NCBI RefSeq assembly: GCF_024385575.1
Contig: NZ_JANFMV010000001.1
Span: 3,439,681 to 3,503,680, forward strand
Direction: 5' to 3'
DNA length: 64,000 bases
From: Rhizobium sp. NRK18
GTDB taxonomy: Bacteria; Pseudomonadota; Alphaproteobacteria; Rhizobiales; Rhizobiaceae
The position numbers and the translations under genes are program-made. The first letter of the stretch is position 1, and the number at the start of each line of letters is the position of its first letter. This document shows, piece by piece, positions 48,279 through 56,423 of the stretch. The notes beneath the pieces are model-generated. The model searched no databases. It was not told where the DNA came from and saw nothing but the letters and a program-made list of their open reading frames with translations.

Positions 48279-49904
48279 ATGCAGTCCATCGTTGCAGCGC
48301 TGAAGAAGACCGTCGCGTCGACCGCCGCCACCGACATCCGCGCCGCCTTCGCAGCCGATCCGGACCGGTTCGCCCATTTCAGCGCCGCCTTCGACGACCT
48401 GTTGATGGACTATTCCAAATGCGCCGTGAATGCCGACATCATGGCCGGGCTCATCGAGCTCGCCGACAAGGGCGCCGTTGCCGCCAAGCGCGACAGGATG
48501 TTTGCCGGCGAGGCGATCAACTTCACCGAGGACCGGGCCGTGCTGCATACGGCGCTGCGCAACCGCTCCAACACGCCGGTAATGGTCGATGGCAAGGATG
48601 TCATGCCTGACGTCAACGCCGTGCTCGACGCCATGGGCGCATTTTCCGACGGCATCCGTTCAGGCAAGCTTGCCGGGGCTACCGGCCGCAAGATCACCGA
48701 CGTCGTCAACATCGGCATCGGCGGCTCCGATCTCGGCCCGGTCATGGCGACGCTGGCGCTCGCTCCCTTCCATGAAGGCCCGCGCCTGCATTTCGTCTCC
48801 AATGTCGACGGCGCCCATATCGCCGATACGCTGAAGACGCTGTCGGCCGAAACCACGCTGTTCATCATCGCCTCGAAGACCTTCACGACGATCGAAACGA
48901 TGACCAATGCGAAGACCGCCCGCGACTTCGTCGCCAAGGCGCTCGGCGAAGCAGCCGTCAAGCATCACTTCGCCGCTGTTTCCACCGCGCTCGACAAGGT
49001 TGCAGCCTTCGGCATCGACGCAGACCGCGTCTTCGGCTTCTGGGACTGGGTCGGCGGTCGCTACTCCATCTGGTCGGCGATCGGCCTGCCCTTGATGATC
49101 GCCATCGGCCCGGAGAATTTCGGCAAGTTCCTCGACGGCGCGCATGCCATGGACCGGCACTTCCGCGAGGCGCCGACGGAGAAGAACCTGCCGATGCTGC
49201 TCGGCCTGATCGGCTATTATCACCGTAACGTGCTCGGCTACGGCTCGCGGGCGATCATCCCCTATGACCAGCGCCTGTCGCGTTTCCCGGCCTATCTGCA
49301 GCAGCTCGACATGGAATCGAACGGCAAGGGCGTCACCGTCGACGGCACGCCGGTCGAGGGCGAGAGCGGCCCGGTCGTCTGGGGCGAGCCCGGCACCAAC
49401 GGCCAGCACGCCTTCTTCCAGCTCCTGCACCAGGGCACCTCGATCATCCCGATCGAATTCATGATCGCGGCCAACGGCTTCGAACCCAACCTTCGCCATC
49501 AGCACGAGCTGTTGATCGCCAACTGCCTGGCGCAGAGCCAGGCCCTGCTGAAGGGCCGCACGCTCGCCGAAGCCAAGGCGCAGCTGACCACCAAGGGCAT
49601 GGACGACAAGCAAGCCGACTTCATCGCCCCGCACCGTGTCTTTTCCGGCAACCGCCCGTCGATCACCTTCGTCTACGACCAGCTGACGCCGTTCGCGCTC
49701 GGCCGCCTGATCGCGCTCTACGAGCACCGCGTCTTCGTCGAAGGGGTGCTCTTCGGCATCAACTCCTTCGACCAGTGGGGCGTCGAGCTCGGCAAGGAAC
49801 TGGCGACCGGCCTGCTGCCGGCCGTCGAAGGCAAGACCGACGGCGGCGACCTCGACAGCTCGACAGCCGGGCTGGTCAAGACGCTGATATCGCGGAAGGG
49901 GTAA
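48279..49904 (+). CDS. pgi: Glucose-6-phosphate isomerase
   Basis: Pgi interconverts glucose-6-phosphate and fructose-6-phosphate. The 541-residue protein has the signature [54 protein letters not shown] and the active-site stretch [10 protein letters not shown] near the C-terminus. The ATG at 48279 follows AAGGAG at 48266-48271. It follows the mutase by about 100 bp but its function is central carbon metabolism; no link to the propionate genes is implied. A repeat-rich gap separates it from phaZ. Confidence 0.97.
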   Translation: MQSIVAALKKTVASTAATDIRAAFAADPDRFAHFSAAFDDLLMDYSKCAVNADIMAGLIELADKGAVAAKRDRMFAGEAINFTEDRAVLHTALRNRSNTPVMVDGKDVMPDVNAVLDAMGAFSDGIRSGKLAGATGRKITDVVNIGIGGSDLGPVMATLALAPFHEGPRLHFVSNVDGAHIADTLKTLSAETTLFIIASKTFTTIETMTNAKTARDFVAKALGEAAVKHHFAAVSTALDKVAAFGIDADRVFGFWDWVGGRYSIWSAIGLPLMIAIGPENFGKFLDGAHAMDRHFREAPTEKNLPMLLGLIGYYHRNVLGYGSRAIIPYDQRLSRFPAYLQQLDMESNGKGVTVDGTPVEGESGPVVWGEPGTNGQHAFFQLLHQGTSIIPIEFMIAANGFEPNLRHQHELLIANCLAQSQALLKGRTLAEAKAQLTTKGMDDKQADFIAPHRVFSGNRPSITFVYDQLTPFALGRLIALYEHRVFVEGVLFGINSFDQWGVELGKELATGLLPAVEGKTDGGDLDSSTAGLVKTLISRKG

Positions 49905-50081
49905 AGACCCCCTCTGCCCTGCCGGGCATCTCCCCCACAAGGGGGGAGAAAACTCGCGGCGGCGCTTTGCCATCAGTCGGCGGATACCACCCGCAGAAAT
50001 GCTTTCTTTTGAATGATGCGGAAGACGTGGAGGTAGCCCCTCCCCCTTCTGGGGAGGGGTTGGGGAGGGGCATTTCCGACC
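49905..50081. repeat. Short GC-rich palindromic repeats between pgi and phaZ
   Basis: Two repeat-type hairpins are visible: CTCCCCC/GGGGGGAG (49930-49948) and CCCCTCCCC/GGGGAGGGG (50037-50059). They resemble fragments of rhizobial intergenic palindromes and sit between convergent genes. The first may also act as a terminator-like stem. Confidence 0.6.
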
Positions 50082-51296
50082 CTACTCCATCGCGAGAATA
50101 TGGTTGCGGACCACTGGATAGATCTCGCCGTCCCATTTGCGGCCGTTGAACACGCCGTAATGGCCGACATTGGCCTGCAGGTGGTGGCGGCGCAGGTGCG
50201 GGCGCAGCGAATTGCAGAGATCGTGGGCGGCGGCCGTCTGGCCCATGCCACAGATGTCATCGCGGCCGCCTTCCACCGTCAACAGCGCCGTCTTGCGGAT
50301 CGCGCCCGGATCGACCAGCCGGCCGCGATACATGAAGGTGCCGTTCGCCAGTTCGGCCTTATGGAACACGCGGTCGATCGTCTCAATATAGAATTCCTCG
50401 GTCAGGTCGAGGACGGCGAAATACTCGTCGTAGAAGGTCTTGATCTTCTCGGCCTTCTCGGTCTCGCCCTTGGCCAGATAGTCGTAGAGGTTCTGGTGGG
50501 CGGTGCGGTGGCGGTCGATGTTCATCGCCATGAAGGCGACCAGCTGCAGAAAGCCCGGATAGACCTTGCGGCCACCGCCCTTGAACCGCCACGGCACGGT
50601 GGTGATCACCGAATGCTCGAACCAGGCGAGCGACTTTTTGACGGCGAATTCGTTGACCTCCGTCGGGCTTTCGCGCGGATCGACCGGGCCTGCCATCAGC
50701 GTCATCGTGCGCGGCGTGGCCGGATGATCGTCCTGCGACATCACCGCGACGGCGGCGAGCGTCTGCACGCAGGGCTGACAGACGGACAGCACATGCGCGC
50801 CCGGGCCCATCTCTTCAAGAAAACGGATGATATATTCGACATAATCCTCGACGCCGAAGGCGCCGGCGCTCAGCGGCACGTCCCGGGCATTCGCCCAATC
50901 GGTGATGTAGACGTCGTGGTCACGCAGCAGCGTCTTCACCGTTCCGGCCAGAAGCGTGGAAAAGTGTCCCGAGAGCGGCGCGACCACCAGGACCTTCGGC
51001 TGTTCGGCTTCGGTTTCCTTGGCGAAATGCAGGAGGTTGCCGAAGGGCAGCGACAGCGCCACCTCTTCGCGCACCGGCGTCAGCGTGTTGCCGCTCATCA
51101 CCTCGCTTATACCGAAATCGGGCCGCTCGTGGCTGAGCTTGAAGCGGGAGATAAGTTCCATGGCAGCGAGGAAATGCTGCGCCGCCCCCTGCCCGACACT
51201 GCCGGCGCCCCAATTTCCGAAGGACATCCAGAAGCGCGCCAGCTCGCGGAAGGGCCCCACCAAGTCGTCCTGGAACTGGTAGACCTGATAAAGCAT
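50082..51296 (-). CDS. phaZ: Intracellular polyhydroxyalkanoate depolymerase
   Basis: PhaZ degrades stored polyhydroxybutyrate to 3-hydroxybutyrate. The 404-residue alpha/beta-hydrolase has the intracellular-type nucleophile motif with Cys in place of Ser (LSVCQPCVQTLAAV), an N-terminal YQVYQFQDDLVGPFRELARF and the downstream catalytic Asp and His (TVEGGRDDICG and NVGHYGVFNG). I start it at the ATG at 51294-51296; the longest frame adds 12 residues. A palindrome lies about 22 bp upstream. It is convergent with pgi and divergent from a GST gene. Confidence 0.93.
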   Translation of the reverse strand: MLYQVYQFQDDLVGPFRELARFWMSFGNWGAGSVGQGAAQHFLAAMELISRFKLSHERPDFGISEVMSGNTLTPVREEVALSLPFGNLLHFAKETEAEQPKVLVVAPLSGHFSTLLAGTVKTLLRDHDVYITDWANARDVPLSAGAFGVEDYVEYIIRFLEEMGPGAHVLSVCQPCVQTLAAVAVMSQDDHPATPRTMTLMAGPVDPRESPTEVNEFAVKKSLAWFEHSVITTVPWRFKGGGRKVYPGFLQLVAFMAMNIDRHRTAHQNLYDYLAKGETEKAEKIKTFYDEYFAVLDLTEEFYIETIDRVFHKAELANGTFMYRGRLVDPGAIRKTALLTVEGGRDDICGMGQTAAAHDLCNSLRPHLRRHHLQANVGHYGVFNGRKWDGEIYPVVRNHILAME

Positions 51297-51317
51297 GCGG
51301 GGCCATCCTTTTTCGTC

Positions 51318-51332
51318 TTGTGCAATGCACAA
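51318..51332. promoter_or_regulatory. Palindrome TTGTGCA-A-TGCACAA upstream of phaZ
   Basis: A perfect 15-bp palindrome ends 22 bp upstream of the phaZ ATG. Its TGC...GCA core resembles PhaR/AniA-type operators of PHB genes, so PhaR control of phaZ is a reasonable guess. Confidence 0.5.
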
Positions 51333-51404
51333 AAACTAGTGCATCTTTGACCAACTTGCCAGAGAATAGTGACACTATCGAAAACGGCGCGAAAAGGGCG
51401 GATC

Positions 51405-52058
51405 ATGTTGCACGGCACGCTGACCATCTCCTCGAAGAACTATTCCTCCTGGTCGCTGCGCGGCTGGCTCCTCTGCCGGATGGCGGGCCTTTCCTTCACC
51501 GAGGTGATGGCGAAGCCCGACGAGAAGAACCGGCAGGAACTGCTGCTGCTGTCGCCCTCCGTTCTCGTGCCGCGGCTGACGCATGGCTACGTGACGGTGT
51601 GGGATACGCTGGCGATTGCCGAGTATGTCGCCGAATACGCACCGTCGGCGGGGCTCCTGCCCTACGACCAGGCGGTCAGGGCGCATTGCCGGGCGATCTG
51701 CGGCGAGATGCATTCCGGGTTCCACAATCTGCGCTCGGCCCTGCCGATGAACATCAAGGCGCGGCACGAGCGCTTCAAGATCTTTTCCGGCGCGCGGCCG
51801 GATATCGAGCGCATCAAGGAAATCTGGAACGAGTGCCTGGACAAGTATGGCGGGCCTTATCTCTTCGGCACGGCGCCCAACATGGCCGATGCGATGTTCG
51901 CACCCGTCTGCTCGCGCTTCCGCACCTATGCCGTCGATCTGGACGACCGCCTGTCGGACTACTGCAACCTTATCCTCGACTGGGACCTCATGCAGGAATG
52001 GGCCGAAGGGGCAGCTGCCGAGGAAGACGAGATGATCGAGCTCGAGGTCGAGTTCTGA
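51405..52058 (+). CDS. Glutathione S-transferase family protein
   Basis: The 217-residue cytosolic protein has a thioredoxin-like N-terminal domain (SSKNYSSWSLRGWLLCRM, VPRLTHGYVTVWDTLAIAEYVAEY) and an all-helical C-terminal domain with GAPNMADAMFAPVCSRF-type motif in GTAPNMADAMFAPV. The SSKNYSSWSLR start is like beta/YfcF GSTs acting on peroxides or in detoxification. The ATG at 51405 follows an AAGGGCGG. It is divergent from phaZ. Confidence 0.88.
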   Translation: MLHGTLTISSKNYSSWSLRGWLLCRMAGLSFTEVMAKPDEKNRQELLLLSPSVLVPRLTHGYVTVWDTLAIAEYVAEYAPSAGLLPYDQAVRAHCRAICGEMHSGFHNLRSALPMNIKARHERFKIFSGARPDIERIKEIWNECLDKYGGPYLFGTAPNMADAMFAPVCSRFRTYAVDLDDRLSDYCNLILDWDLMQEWAEGAAAEEDEMIELEVEF

Positions 52059-52286
52059 CCAAGCGGCGTCTCGGAGAACTTATTGCGCACTGCGACAGCT
52101 TTGTATCCGAAGAGATGAGGCGGTGTGCTCGGGAAGGACGAGAGGAAGGCAACGCATCGCGCTCTCTCGAGGCTGCCGAAACTGTGGGCTCCACGTCTGG
52201 AGTTTCGAAAACAGCCATTCCATCAAAGAATCAAGGAGAGGCGTTTCCTCGTTTCCGAAACCGAAGTTTTGACGTTCATGCACTGA

Positions 52287-52886
52287 TCAAGGGCATTGTC
52301 CCAAGGCCTGCATGCCGTCATCGCCGAGGAGCGATCTTAGGTCTGCCTGCCTGACGACGGGCAGGAAGGACTGGTTCGGCGCCGTTTGCAGCCAGATCCT
52401 CAAGGACAGGGGAAGAGCGGCGGATGACAGCGCACCTCGCCAGCACCCGCCGGACAGACTGACGGACAGACTGCCATGCCCTTCATCGCCGCGCGCTTTC
52501 GCGTTTCGGATCTCCTGCTGCATGCCGCGCAGCGCCGGGACGTCATCGGACGCGACCGTCATCAGCACCAGTTTCTCGCCAGGACCCGGTGTCTGCGACA
52601 GCCCGCCCGTCGCGGTTGCCGCTTCGGCGATCGTCAGACGGGCAGCTTTCTGTGCCTTTGTGGGGGTTCTGCTGGAATTCCACGTCAGGGTCAGGTTCGC
52701 GCCGCCGCGAGCGATCTCCAGAGGCTCCGGAACATTGAGGAGGACGCGAAAGCTTGCGGGATCCGCCTCGATCGGAGACAGGGTGGCAATTCGCGCCGTC
52801 GTGACCGGATCCGTCGAGACGCAGGCGGCCAGAAACCCGAGCAGAACCACACCCAGCGGAAACCACAATGCCCAAATTCTACTCAT
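52287..52886 (-). CDS. Hypothetical lipoprotein
   Basis: The 199-residue protein has a lipoprotein signal (WFPLGVVLLGFLAAC, lipobox LAAC, Cys22) and a beta-rich periplasmic domain with a Cys at residue ~145 (SGGCWRG) and one near the end (QALGQCP). I recognise no family. The upstream and downstream genes are unrelated. It is divergent from the DUF2975 gene with a 76-bp gap. The 228 bases between the GST and this gene hold no recognisable feature. Confidence 0.7.
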   Translation of the reverse strand: MSRIWALWFPLGVVLLGFLAACVSTDPVTTARIATLSPIEADPASFRVLLNVPEPLEIARGGANLTLTWNSSRTPTKAQKAARLTIAEAATATGGLSQTPGPGEKLVLMTVASDDVPALRGMQQEIRNAKARGDEGHGSLSVSLSGGCWRGALSSAALPLSLRIWLQTAPNQSFLPVVRQADLRSLLGDDGMQALGQCP

Positions 52887-52962
52887 GCCGAAAAATCCCC
52901 TTTGACGATTAATTATTATTGTTTTACGATAATTACATCTCGCAAATCAAGAGTATTTCGCC

Positions 52963-53520
52963 ATGCATCATGATTCTCTCGAACAGATACGCCGCCTCAG
53001 TCAGAAACTACGTCTCTTCGTCGTGTTGATGGGCATGCTGCTGACAGTCGCCTTTCTCTATGTCGCGTGGCGACTATCATTCGACCTTGAAGGCTTTGTC
53101 GGCGATGCGTCCGGCTTTCTCTTGGGGGGATCGGCGACCGCCGTTACGCTCACGCCGGGGACTGCAACCGGGCTGATTATACTGGCGGCCTTGAATGCCA
53201 TAATCGCGCTCGGCGCCTTGCAGGCGATCTGGTCGCTGTCCGGGCGCTATGAAGCCGGAGACCTGTTTTCGCCTCGCTGCGGCAGGTTGCTGCGTCGGGC
53301 AGGCCTGTTTTCACTGACCGGTGCGGTGTCGTCGATCCTCTCGAAAGCACTGGCAACCCTGCTCCTGACCTTCGCATACCCGCCGGGACAGCGCCTGCTC
53401 ACACTGGGCATCGGCAGCACCGAACTCTTCCTGCTTCTGCTCGCGGGTCTACTCTTTGTGCTGGGTCATATCATGATGGTGGCCGGCGAGATCGCAGCCG
53501 AAAACCGGAGTTTTGTGTAG
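52963..53520 (+). CDS. DUF2975 membrane protein
   Basis: The 185-residue protein has four membrane helices (about residues 20-40, 65-85, 110-130 and 145-175) and matches DUF2975: RLSQKLRLFVVL, GRYEAGDLFSPRCGRLLRRAG, and HIMMVAGEIAAENRSFV, ending with the conserved basic-acidic tail (E-x-x-F-V). DUF2975 genes nearly always precede a small HTH gene, as here (2-bp gap). A regulatory membrane partner for the HTH protein is likely; the signal is unknown. Confidence 0.87.
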   Translation: MHHDSLEQIRRLSQKLRLFVVLMGMLLTVAFLYVAWRLSFDLEGFVGDASGFLLGGSATAVTLTPGTATGLIILAALNAIIALGALQAIWSLSGRYEAGDLFSPRCGRLLRRAGLFSLTGAVSSILSKALATLLLTFAYPPGQRLLTLGIGSTELFLLLLAGLLFVLGHIMMVAGEIAAENRSFV

Positions 53521-53522
53521 CC

Positions 53523-53741
53523 ATGCCGATTGTCGTCAACCTCGACGTGATGCTGGCGAAGCGCAAGATGCGTTCCAAGGAACTGGCCGAGCAGGTCGGC
53601 ATCACAGAGCAGAATATTTCGCTGCTGAAATCGGGCAAGGTCAAGGGCGTGCGCTTCGACACACTGGACGCCATCTGCCGCGCGCTCGACTGTCAGCCTG
53701 GCGACCTGCTGGAGTTTCGGAAGGATCTGCCAACTCCGTGA
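53523..53741 (+). CDS. Small Cro/C1-type HTH regulator (YozG-like)
   Basis: The 72-residue protein is a single XRE helix-turn-helix: LAKRKMRSKELAEQVGITEQNISLLKSGKVKGVRFDTLDAICRALDCQPGDLLEF. It starts 2 bp after the DUF2975 stop, so the two are coupled. Such pairs are thought to form a membrane-held regulator system, with the HTH protein acting on its own operon. A convergent fructokinase gene ends 9 bp after it. Confidence 0.93.
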   Translation: MPIVVNLDVMLAKRKMRSKELAEQVGITEQNISLLKSGKVKGVRFDTLDAICRALDCQPGDLLEFRKDLPTP

Positions 53742-53750
53742 TGGCCGCCC

Positions 53751-54677
53751 TCAGAGGGCGATTTCGTTCGCCCAGGGCGGGTTTGCACCGGCGCGCGATA
53801 CGGTGACTGCGGCGGCCTTGGCGGCCAGTGACAGCGCATCGCGCACCGCCTCTTCGCTGAGCGACGCCACCTTCTCCTTGGTCAGGAGATCGTTGCGCTT
53901 CAGCGATGCAAGCACGCCGGCATCGAAGGTGTCGCCGGCGCCGACCGTGTCGACCACCTCGGCCTTGACGCCGGGGACCGACACCTTGAAATCCTTCGTG
54001 TAGCCATCGGCGCCGTCGGCGCCCTTGGTGATGATCACCAGCCTGGCGCCGTGGTCGAGCCAGTGGCGGGCAAGCTCTTCCTGACTGCCGGTCATGCCGA
54101 ACCATTCCAGGTCTTCATCCGAGAACTTGACGATGTCCGACATGGCCGCCATGCGGTTGATGCGCTGCATGTGCGCGACCTTGTCCTTGATGAAGCCGGG
54201 GCGGATGTTCGGATCGAGCGAGATGACGCGGCGGTCGTGTTCGCGTGCCATCAGCGCCTCATATGTCGAGCCGCAGGGCTCCGAGATCAGGCTGATTGCG
54301 CCGAAATGCAGCGCCTCACAGTCGTCGCCAAGGTCCGGGAGGTCATCTTCGGTGATCATCCGGCCGGCGGTGTTCTCGTCGTAGAAGGCATAGGAGGCGC
54401 TGCCGTTCGTCAGCTTGACGAAGGCGATCGTCGTCGGACGCGAGGAGATGGCGCAGGGCGACGCATCGACGTTCGACGCCTTCAGCGCCTTCTGCAGGAT
54501 GTCGCCCATCATATCGTCGGAAAGACCGGTGAAGAAGGCCGTCGGCACGCCGAGCCGGCCGAGCGCGATGGCCGTGTTGAAGACGGCGCCGCCGGCATAG
54601 GGCGCAAAACCGTTCTCGCCCTTGGTGGTTTCGCGCGGCAACATGTCGATCAGGGCTTCGCCACAGCAGATGATCAT
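53751..54677 (-). CDS. PfkB family carbohydrate kinase (fructokinase)
   Basis: The 308-residue ribokinase-fold enzyme has the N-terminal GEALIDMLP and GGAVFNTAIALGRLG motifs and the C-terminal ATP/anion-hole motif DTVGAGDTFDAGVL with the catalytic Asp. Length and N-terminus fit fructokinases of rhizobia, which make fructose-6-phosphate; other sugars cannot be excluded. It starts at the ATG at 54677 after GAGAGA. It is convergent with the DUF2975/HTH pair and followed upstream by pyrE on the same strand. Confidence 0.9.
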   Translation of the reverse strand: MIICCGEALIDMLPRETTKGENGFAPYAGGAVFNTAIALGRLGVPTAFFTGLSDDMMGDILQKALKASNVDASPCAISSRPTTIAFVKLTNGSASYAFYDENTAGRMITEDDLPDLGDDCEALHFGAISLISEPCGSTYEALMAREHDRRVISLDPNIRPGFIKDKVAHMQRINRMAAMSDIVKFSDEDLEWFGMTGSQEELARHWLDHGARLVIITKGADGADGYTKDFKVSVPGVKAEVVDTVGAGDTFDAGVLASLKRNDLLTKEKVASLSEEAVRDALSLAAKAAAVTVSRAGANPPWANEIAL

Positions 54678-54763
54678 AGTCTCTCTCCCAAAGGATGAAT
54701 TTCAATCGATTTAATTCAATGTCCCGGCAAAGGCCAGCACTTTATACGCCGAGGGTCAACGGC

Positions 54764-55462
54764 TCACTGGGTCGGCAGTTCCGACACGCCGCCATGTTCG
54801 GCGGACCATTTCAGCGGCGCATCGAGAAAGGCGGCGACCGAGGTGAGCGTCGCCTCGTCGAACAGCTTGTCCTGGCGCGCGGCAGCCAGCACTTCGCGCC
54901 ATGTGGAGATATGGTGCAGCTTGACCTTGCCGTTGACGAAGCGCTCCGCCGCCTCCGGAAAGATGCCGTAATAGAAGAGCGCCATGCCATGGTCGACAAT
55001 GCCGCCGGCCGCGCGGATGGCATCGATGAACTTGAACATCGAACCGCCGGCCGTCGTCAGATCCTCGATCACCAGAACCCGGGCGCCGTCCGGCATATGG
55101 CCTTCGATCTGGGCGTTGCGGCCGTGACCCTTCGGCTGCTTGCGGACATAGATCATCGGCAGGCCCAGGCGGTCGGCCAGGAATGCCGCGAAGGGGATGC
55201 CGGCCGTTTCGCCGCCGGCGACGCAATCGAACTGTTCGAAGCCCGCTTCGCGCAGCACGGTAGAGGCGGCAAAATCCATCACCGCAGAGCGGATGCGCGG
55301 ATATGAGATCAACTTGCGGCAGTCGATATAGACAGGGCTCATCATCCCGGATGCGAGCTTGTAGGGCTTGTCCGGGCTGAAGTGAACCGCCTTGATCTCC
55401 CAGAGCATACGGGCCACGAGGGACGCCATTTCGGCGCGGTCGGGAAACGAGTTCTGAAACAT
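54764..55462 (-). CDS. pyrE: Orotate phosphoribosyltransferase
   Basis: PyrE joins orotate to PRPP to make OMP. The 232-residue protein has the PRPP-binding motif [13 protein letters not shown], a [18 protein letters not shown] loop and the flexible [14 protein letters not shown] loop. The ATG at 55460-55462 follows AAGGAG; the longest frame adds 40 residues of poor sequence. Its PRPP partner genes pyrC and pyrD are elsewhere in the window. A divergent gene for a DUF1269 protein begins 178 bp away. Confidence 0.96.
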   Translation of the reverse strand: MFQNSFPDRAEMASLVARMLWEIKAVHFSPDKPYKLASGMMSPVYIDCRKLISYPRIRSAVMDFAASTVLREAGFEQFDCVAGGETAGIPFAAFLADRLGLPMIYVRKQPKGHGRNAQIEGHMPDGARVLVIEDLTTAGGSMFKFIDAIRAAGGIVDHGMALFYYGIFPEAAERFVNGKVKLHHISTWREVLAAARQDKLFDEATLTSVAAFLDAPLKWSAEHGGVSELPTQ

Positions 55463-55640
55463 CGGCGCTCCTTGCAAAGCCATGGATTTGACAGCGCATA
55501 GCAGGATGCGCAGCGGTATTCCAGAAGCGCAGCCATCTTCATGAACAAAGTTTAACGCATACGGCCTCTTCAAATGCAACAAAACGTCGCCATGTCAGTT
55601 GTATGAGTTGTCGATCCGACGACGAGGGAAAGGAACCGCG

Positions 55641-56156
55641 ATGTCCGAGTTGATTGTCATTGGTTACAATACCGAAGCTCAGGCCGAGCAGGCCCGGGAA
55701 ACGCTCTACGGCCTGTCCAAGGAATATCTGGTCGAGATCAAGGATGCGGTCGTCGCCTCCGCCGGTGATGACGGCAAGATCAGGCTCAACCAGATGGTCC
55801 ACATGTGGGCGATCGGCGCCAGCGGCGGCGCCTTCTGGGGCATCCTCGCCGGCCTCATCTTCTTCAACCCGCTGATCGGCCTTGCCGCCGGCACCGCAAG
55901 CGGAGCCCTTGCCGGCGCGCTGACCGACTACGGCATTTCCGACACGTTCATGAAGGATGTCGCCGGCGTTCTCCGGCCCGGCCAGGCGGCGCTCTTCATT
56001 CTCGCCGAGCGCGCCTCTTCCGACAAGGTGATCGACAAGCTCAGCCTGCATGGCGGTCGCATCCTGCGCACCAACCTCGACACCTCGCACGAGGGCAAGC
56101 TCAGGGAAGCGTTCGAGCATGCGCGCGGCGCAGCGACCCCGGCGGATCCCGTCTGA
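55641..56156 (+). CDS. DUF1269-like membrane protein
   Basis: The 171-residue protein starts at ATG 55641 after AAAGGAA. It has an N-terminal alpha/beta part (SELIVIGYNTEAQAEQARETLYGLSKEY), a glycine-rich hydrophobic hairpin (GGAFWGILAGLIFFNPLIGLAAGTASGALAGAL) and a C-terminal part with GQAALFILAERASSDKVIDKL. This matches DUF1269-type proteins of unknown function, often stress or envelope associated. A DUF3096 gene follows 39 bp later. Confidence 0.85.
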   Translation: MSELIVIGYNTEAQAEQARETLYGLSKEYLVEIKDAVVASAGDDGKIRLNQMVHMWAIGASGGAFWGILAGLIFFNPLIGLAAGTASGALAGALTDYGISDTFMKDVAGVLRPGQAALFILAERASSDKVIDKLSLHGGRILRTNLDTSHEGKLREAFEHARGAATPADPV

Positions 56157-56195
56157 TACCGTTTGAAGCAACCTTATGCATAAAGGAGCACTGAC

Positions 56196-56345
56196 ATGAT
56201 GTCCGCCGTCTACATCCAGCCGATCATCGCGCTCATCGCCGGCATCCTCATTCTCGTCGCGCCGCGCATCCTCAATTACGTGGTGGCGATCTATCTGATC
56301 CTGATCGGCCTGACCGGCCTTTTCCCGCACATGATGGGCGGCTGA
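56196..56345 (+). CDS. DUF3096 small membrane protein
   Basis: This 49-residue gene is too small for standard frame lists. It starts at the first of two ATGs (56196, 56199) with AAAGGAG at 56182-56188. It has two hydrophobic helices, YIQPIIALIAGILILVAP and ILNYVVAIYLILIGLTGLF, the pattern of DUF3096, a family of unknown function. It is 39 bp after the DUF1269 gene and ends 32 bp before a terminator, so the two form an operon. Confidence 0.87.
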   Translation: MMSAVYIQPIIALIAGILILVAPRILNYVVAIYLILIGLTGLFPHMMGG

Positions 56346-56377
56346 TCCGCCACCCATGACGCGATCGTCCGAATGAG

Positions 56378-56402
56378 AAAGGCCCGCACGATGCGGGCCT
56401 TT
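56378..56402 (+). terminator. Intrinsic terminator after the DUF3096 gene
   Basis: AAAGGCCCGCA (56378-56388) pairs with TGCGGGCCTTT (56392-56402) around a CGA loop. It lies between two convergent genes and can work in both directions, since both arms end in A/T runs. Confidence 0.8.
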
Positions 56403-56423
56403 CCATGTCACAGTTCAGACAGA

